Source: CAZMNY01 sp964567745
GTDB taxonomy: Bacteria > Planctomycetota > Planctomycetia > Pirellulales > Pirellulaceae
Direction: 5' to 3'
NCBI GenBank assembly: GCA_964567745.1
Contig: CAZMNY010000022.1
Span: 65,928-129,927, forward strand
DNA length: 64,000 nt
This document shows positions 63,982 to 64,000 of this stretch, one piece after another. Within the stretch, counting starts at the first letter, position 1, and each line of letters begins with the position of its first letter. Under the pieces are notes generated by a model that was given only the letters and a program-made list of their open reading frames with translations, was not told where the DNA came from and ran no database searches. Position numbers and translations under genes: made by a program.

Positions 63982-64000
63982 CTAGAGTTGCGTTGGCACT
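63982..64000. mobile_element. Probable third MITE-like copy, left end only
   Basis: CTAGAGTTGCGTTG at 63982-63995 matches the left end of copy B (CTAGTGCTGCGTTG) at 12 of 14 positions, including the CTAG border. The window stops 19 bp into it, so the assignment cannot be confirmed. Confidence 0.4.

Overview
The window looks like a chromosomal segment of a planctomycete, probably from the Pirellulales lineage. This is an inference from gene content. Supporting features are a DUF1559 prepilin-like protein with the C-terminal H-X9-DG motif, a Tat-exported DUF1501 protein, a very long SecA (1230 aa) with a zinc-binding tail, a lysine-rich histone H1-like protein, an FHA-GAF-AAA+ sigma-54 activator, a PQQ-type propeller protein and moderately high GC. 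Lipid A/Kdo genes (lpxB, lpxK, waaA) and a WaaE-like glycosyltransferase indicate an outer membrane with LPS. No rRNA, tRNA, CRISPR array, prophage or intact transposase was recognised.

Layout. 1-1.8 kb: the last codons of an NtrC-type regulator, a receiver-like protein and mrp, closed by a strong bidirectional terminator. 1.9-6.7 kb (minus strand): histone H1-like gene, an AT-rich gap, SGNH hydrolase and M50 protease genes that overlap, lpxB, and a secreted TRASH-like metal-binding protein. 7-16.9 kb: FtsX-type permease, MFS transporter, CYTH protein, TlpA-like thioredoxin, DUF1501 protein, ruvX, lipase-like hydrolase, manC and two membrane proteins, one only 42 aa. 17-24.6 kb: metK, waaA, secA and a PhnP-like metallo-beta-lactamase protein. 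24.7-28.5 kb: a decayed sensor kinase beside palindromic repeats, then prc. 28.9-37.2 kb: sigma-54 activator, YheT-like hydrolase, PQQ-propeller protein and a fused 5-oxoprolinase. 37.2-43 kb: a twice-frameshifted pseudogene, a giant low-complexity membrane protein and lpxK. 43-54.8 kb: uxaA, glycosyltransferase, BON protein, cysC, acyl-CoA dehydrogenase-like gene, glgP, a deoxyhypusine-synthase-like gene and a seven-heme cytochrome c with a 54-aa secreted neighbour. 55-63.8 kb: lipoprotein, DUF1559 protein, and a six-gene operon of vWA protein, secreted helical protein, ExbB, ExbD, ExbD and a 900-aa TPR protein.

The most distinctive assembly is that last operon. It has the parts of a proton-driven ExbB-ExbD motor, but the protein in the TonB/TolA position is a membrane-anchored von Willebrand A protein with an intact MIDAS motif, accompanied by large periplasmic repeat proteins. 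The second notable signal is a 108-bp palindrome-ended element present in two full copies, each at the 3' end of a gene (prc and glgP), with a probable third copy cut by the right edge. The prc copy lies beside a REP-like hairpin and a kinase gene that has lost its 5' end. Two coding genes under 60 codons (42-aa membrane protein, 54-aa secreted protein) and two pseudogenes were reconstructed by reading frames by eye.
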